From Thermomicrobium roseum DSM 5159 (GTDB taxonomy: Bacteria > Chloroflexota > Chloroflexia > Thermomicrobiales > Thermomicrobiaceae), in NCBI RefSeq assembly GCF_000021685.1, contig NC_011959.1, positions 1,611,705 to 1,675,704 of the forward strand: DNA of 64,000 nt, in the 5' to 3' direction. Shown here in pieces: positions 63,703 through 64,000 of this stretch. The position numbers and the translations under genes were made by a program. Position 1 is the first letter of the stretch; each line of letters opens with the position of its first letter. The notes under the pieces were generated by a model that had not been told where the DNA came from, ran no database searches, and saw nothing but the letters and a program-made list of their open reading frames with translations.

Positions 63703-64000
63703 ATGGCCGAGGCGATCCGTCCAGTCGAATCATCCCGACCACGCGAGCGCGGGCTCATCCTCTGGCTCACGCAACAGAACCGCGCCTACTACCTCGTCGG
63801 CTATCTTCTGCTGCTCGCACTCGCGCTCTGGACGCTCTTCCCGGTGTACTGGCAATTGGCGACCTCCCTGCGCGCCGATGTCGATCTTTTCAGCCCCACT
63901 GTGACACTGGTTCCCCGTGTCCTTACTGGCGAGCACTACGAGAAGATTCTCGGTCCCAGTTACCCCTTCCTCCGCCAGCTTCGTAACAGCGCTGTCGTCG
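63703..64000 (+). CDS. Sugar ABC transporter permease (MalG-like), 5' part
   Basis: The first 99 codons are present; the gene runs off the window. A charged N-terminus is followed by the first membrane segment (YYLVGYLLLLALALWTLFPVYWQLATSLRADVDLF), the typical MalG-type opening. The start of the second domain (FLRQLRNSAVV, cf. N-S-hydrophobic pattern before TM2) is also present. It is coupled to the previous permease. Confidence 0.88.
   Translation, partial: MAEAIRPVESSRPRERGLILWLTQQNRAYYLVGYLLLLALALWTLFPVYWQLATSLRADVDLFSPTVTLVPRVLTGEHYEKILGPSYPFLRQLRNSAVV

Overview
This is a 64-kb window of G+C-rich bacterial chromosome. The best guess is a thermophilic Chloroflexota of the Thermomicrobia class (Thermomicrobium/Sphaerobacter-like). 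The reasons are the high G+C, frequent GTG starts, the set of secreted proteins sharing a Chloroflexota-type surface module ending in a Q-W/A-FER motif, PucR and RDD proteins, and abundant peptide/sugar ABC transporters. The taxonomic call is inference; there is no rRNA in the window.

Layout. 1-8.0 kb: the 3' end of an rqcH/NFACT gene faces a minus-strand block. Read in transcription order the block is DUF177, rpmF, fabH, fabD, fabG, accC, nusB, acpP, tatC, that is fatty-acid initiation genes plus housekeeping genes. 8.0-15.8 kb (plus strand): HpcH/HpaI aldolase, ilvE, a peptide-binding lipoprotein, two Dpp/Opp-type ATPases, a site-2 protease and scpA-scpB. 16.9-24.8 kb: an Rrf2/IscR-like regulator with cysteine desulfurase (minus). 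Divergent from it are prfB with its programmed +1 frameshift, a peptidase_MA-like secreted protein, and a CIRCE-controlled hrcA-grpE-dnaK operon.

24.8-37.2 kb is the accessory region. Four of the window's five islands of dispersed hairpin repeats lie here (the fifth, at 16.0-16.85 kb, lies before the cysteine desulfurase gene). They are interleaved with a small set of apparently intact phage-structural-type genes: a Pro/Ala-rich scaffold-like protein, a tail-type protein, an HK97-like major capsid candidate, a small membrane protein, a modular endolysin and a connector-like protein. A secreted host-type protein lies on the opposite strand. No terminase, portal or integrase is visible. Two tRNA-Ser genes follow at 38.2 kb.

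39.3-58.2 kb: secreted and envelope proteins, a PucR regulator, fRMsr-like GAF protein, GDPD, PAP2, ispH, HAD hydrolase, a membrane-anchored glycoside hydrolase-like protein, rmlD, endonuclease IV, a DegS/NarL-type two-component pair, mutL and an RDD protein. 58.5-64 kb: a peptide-binding protein with two Dpp-type permeases, which are the parts missing from the 9.9-13.9 kb set, followed by a sugar ABC permease pair that runs off the window.

The most interesting features are the composite repeat islands. They contain two covarying REP hairpin types in inverted pairs, plus a larger element whose hairpins carry complementary TGAA/TTCA loops. Their physical interleaving with capsid/tail/lysis-type genes is the second point of interest.
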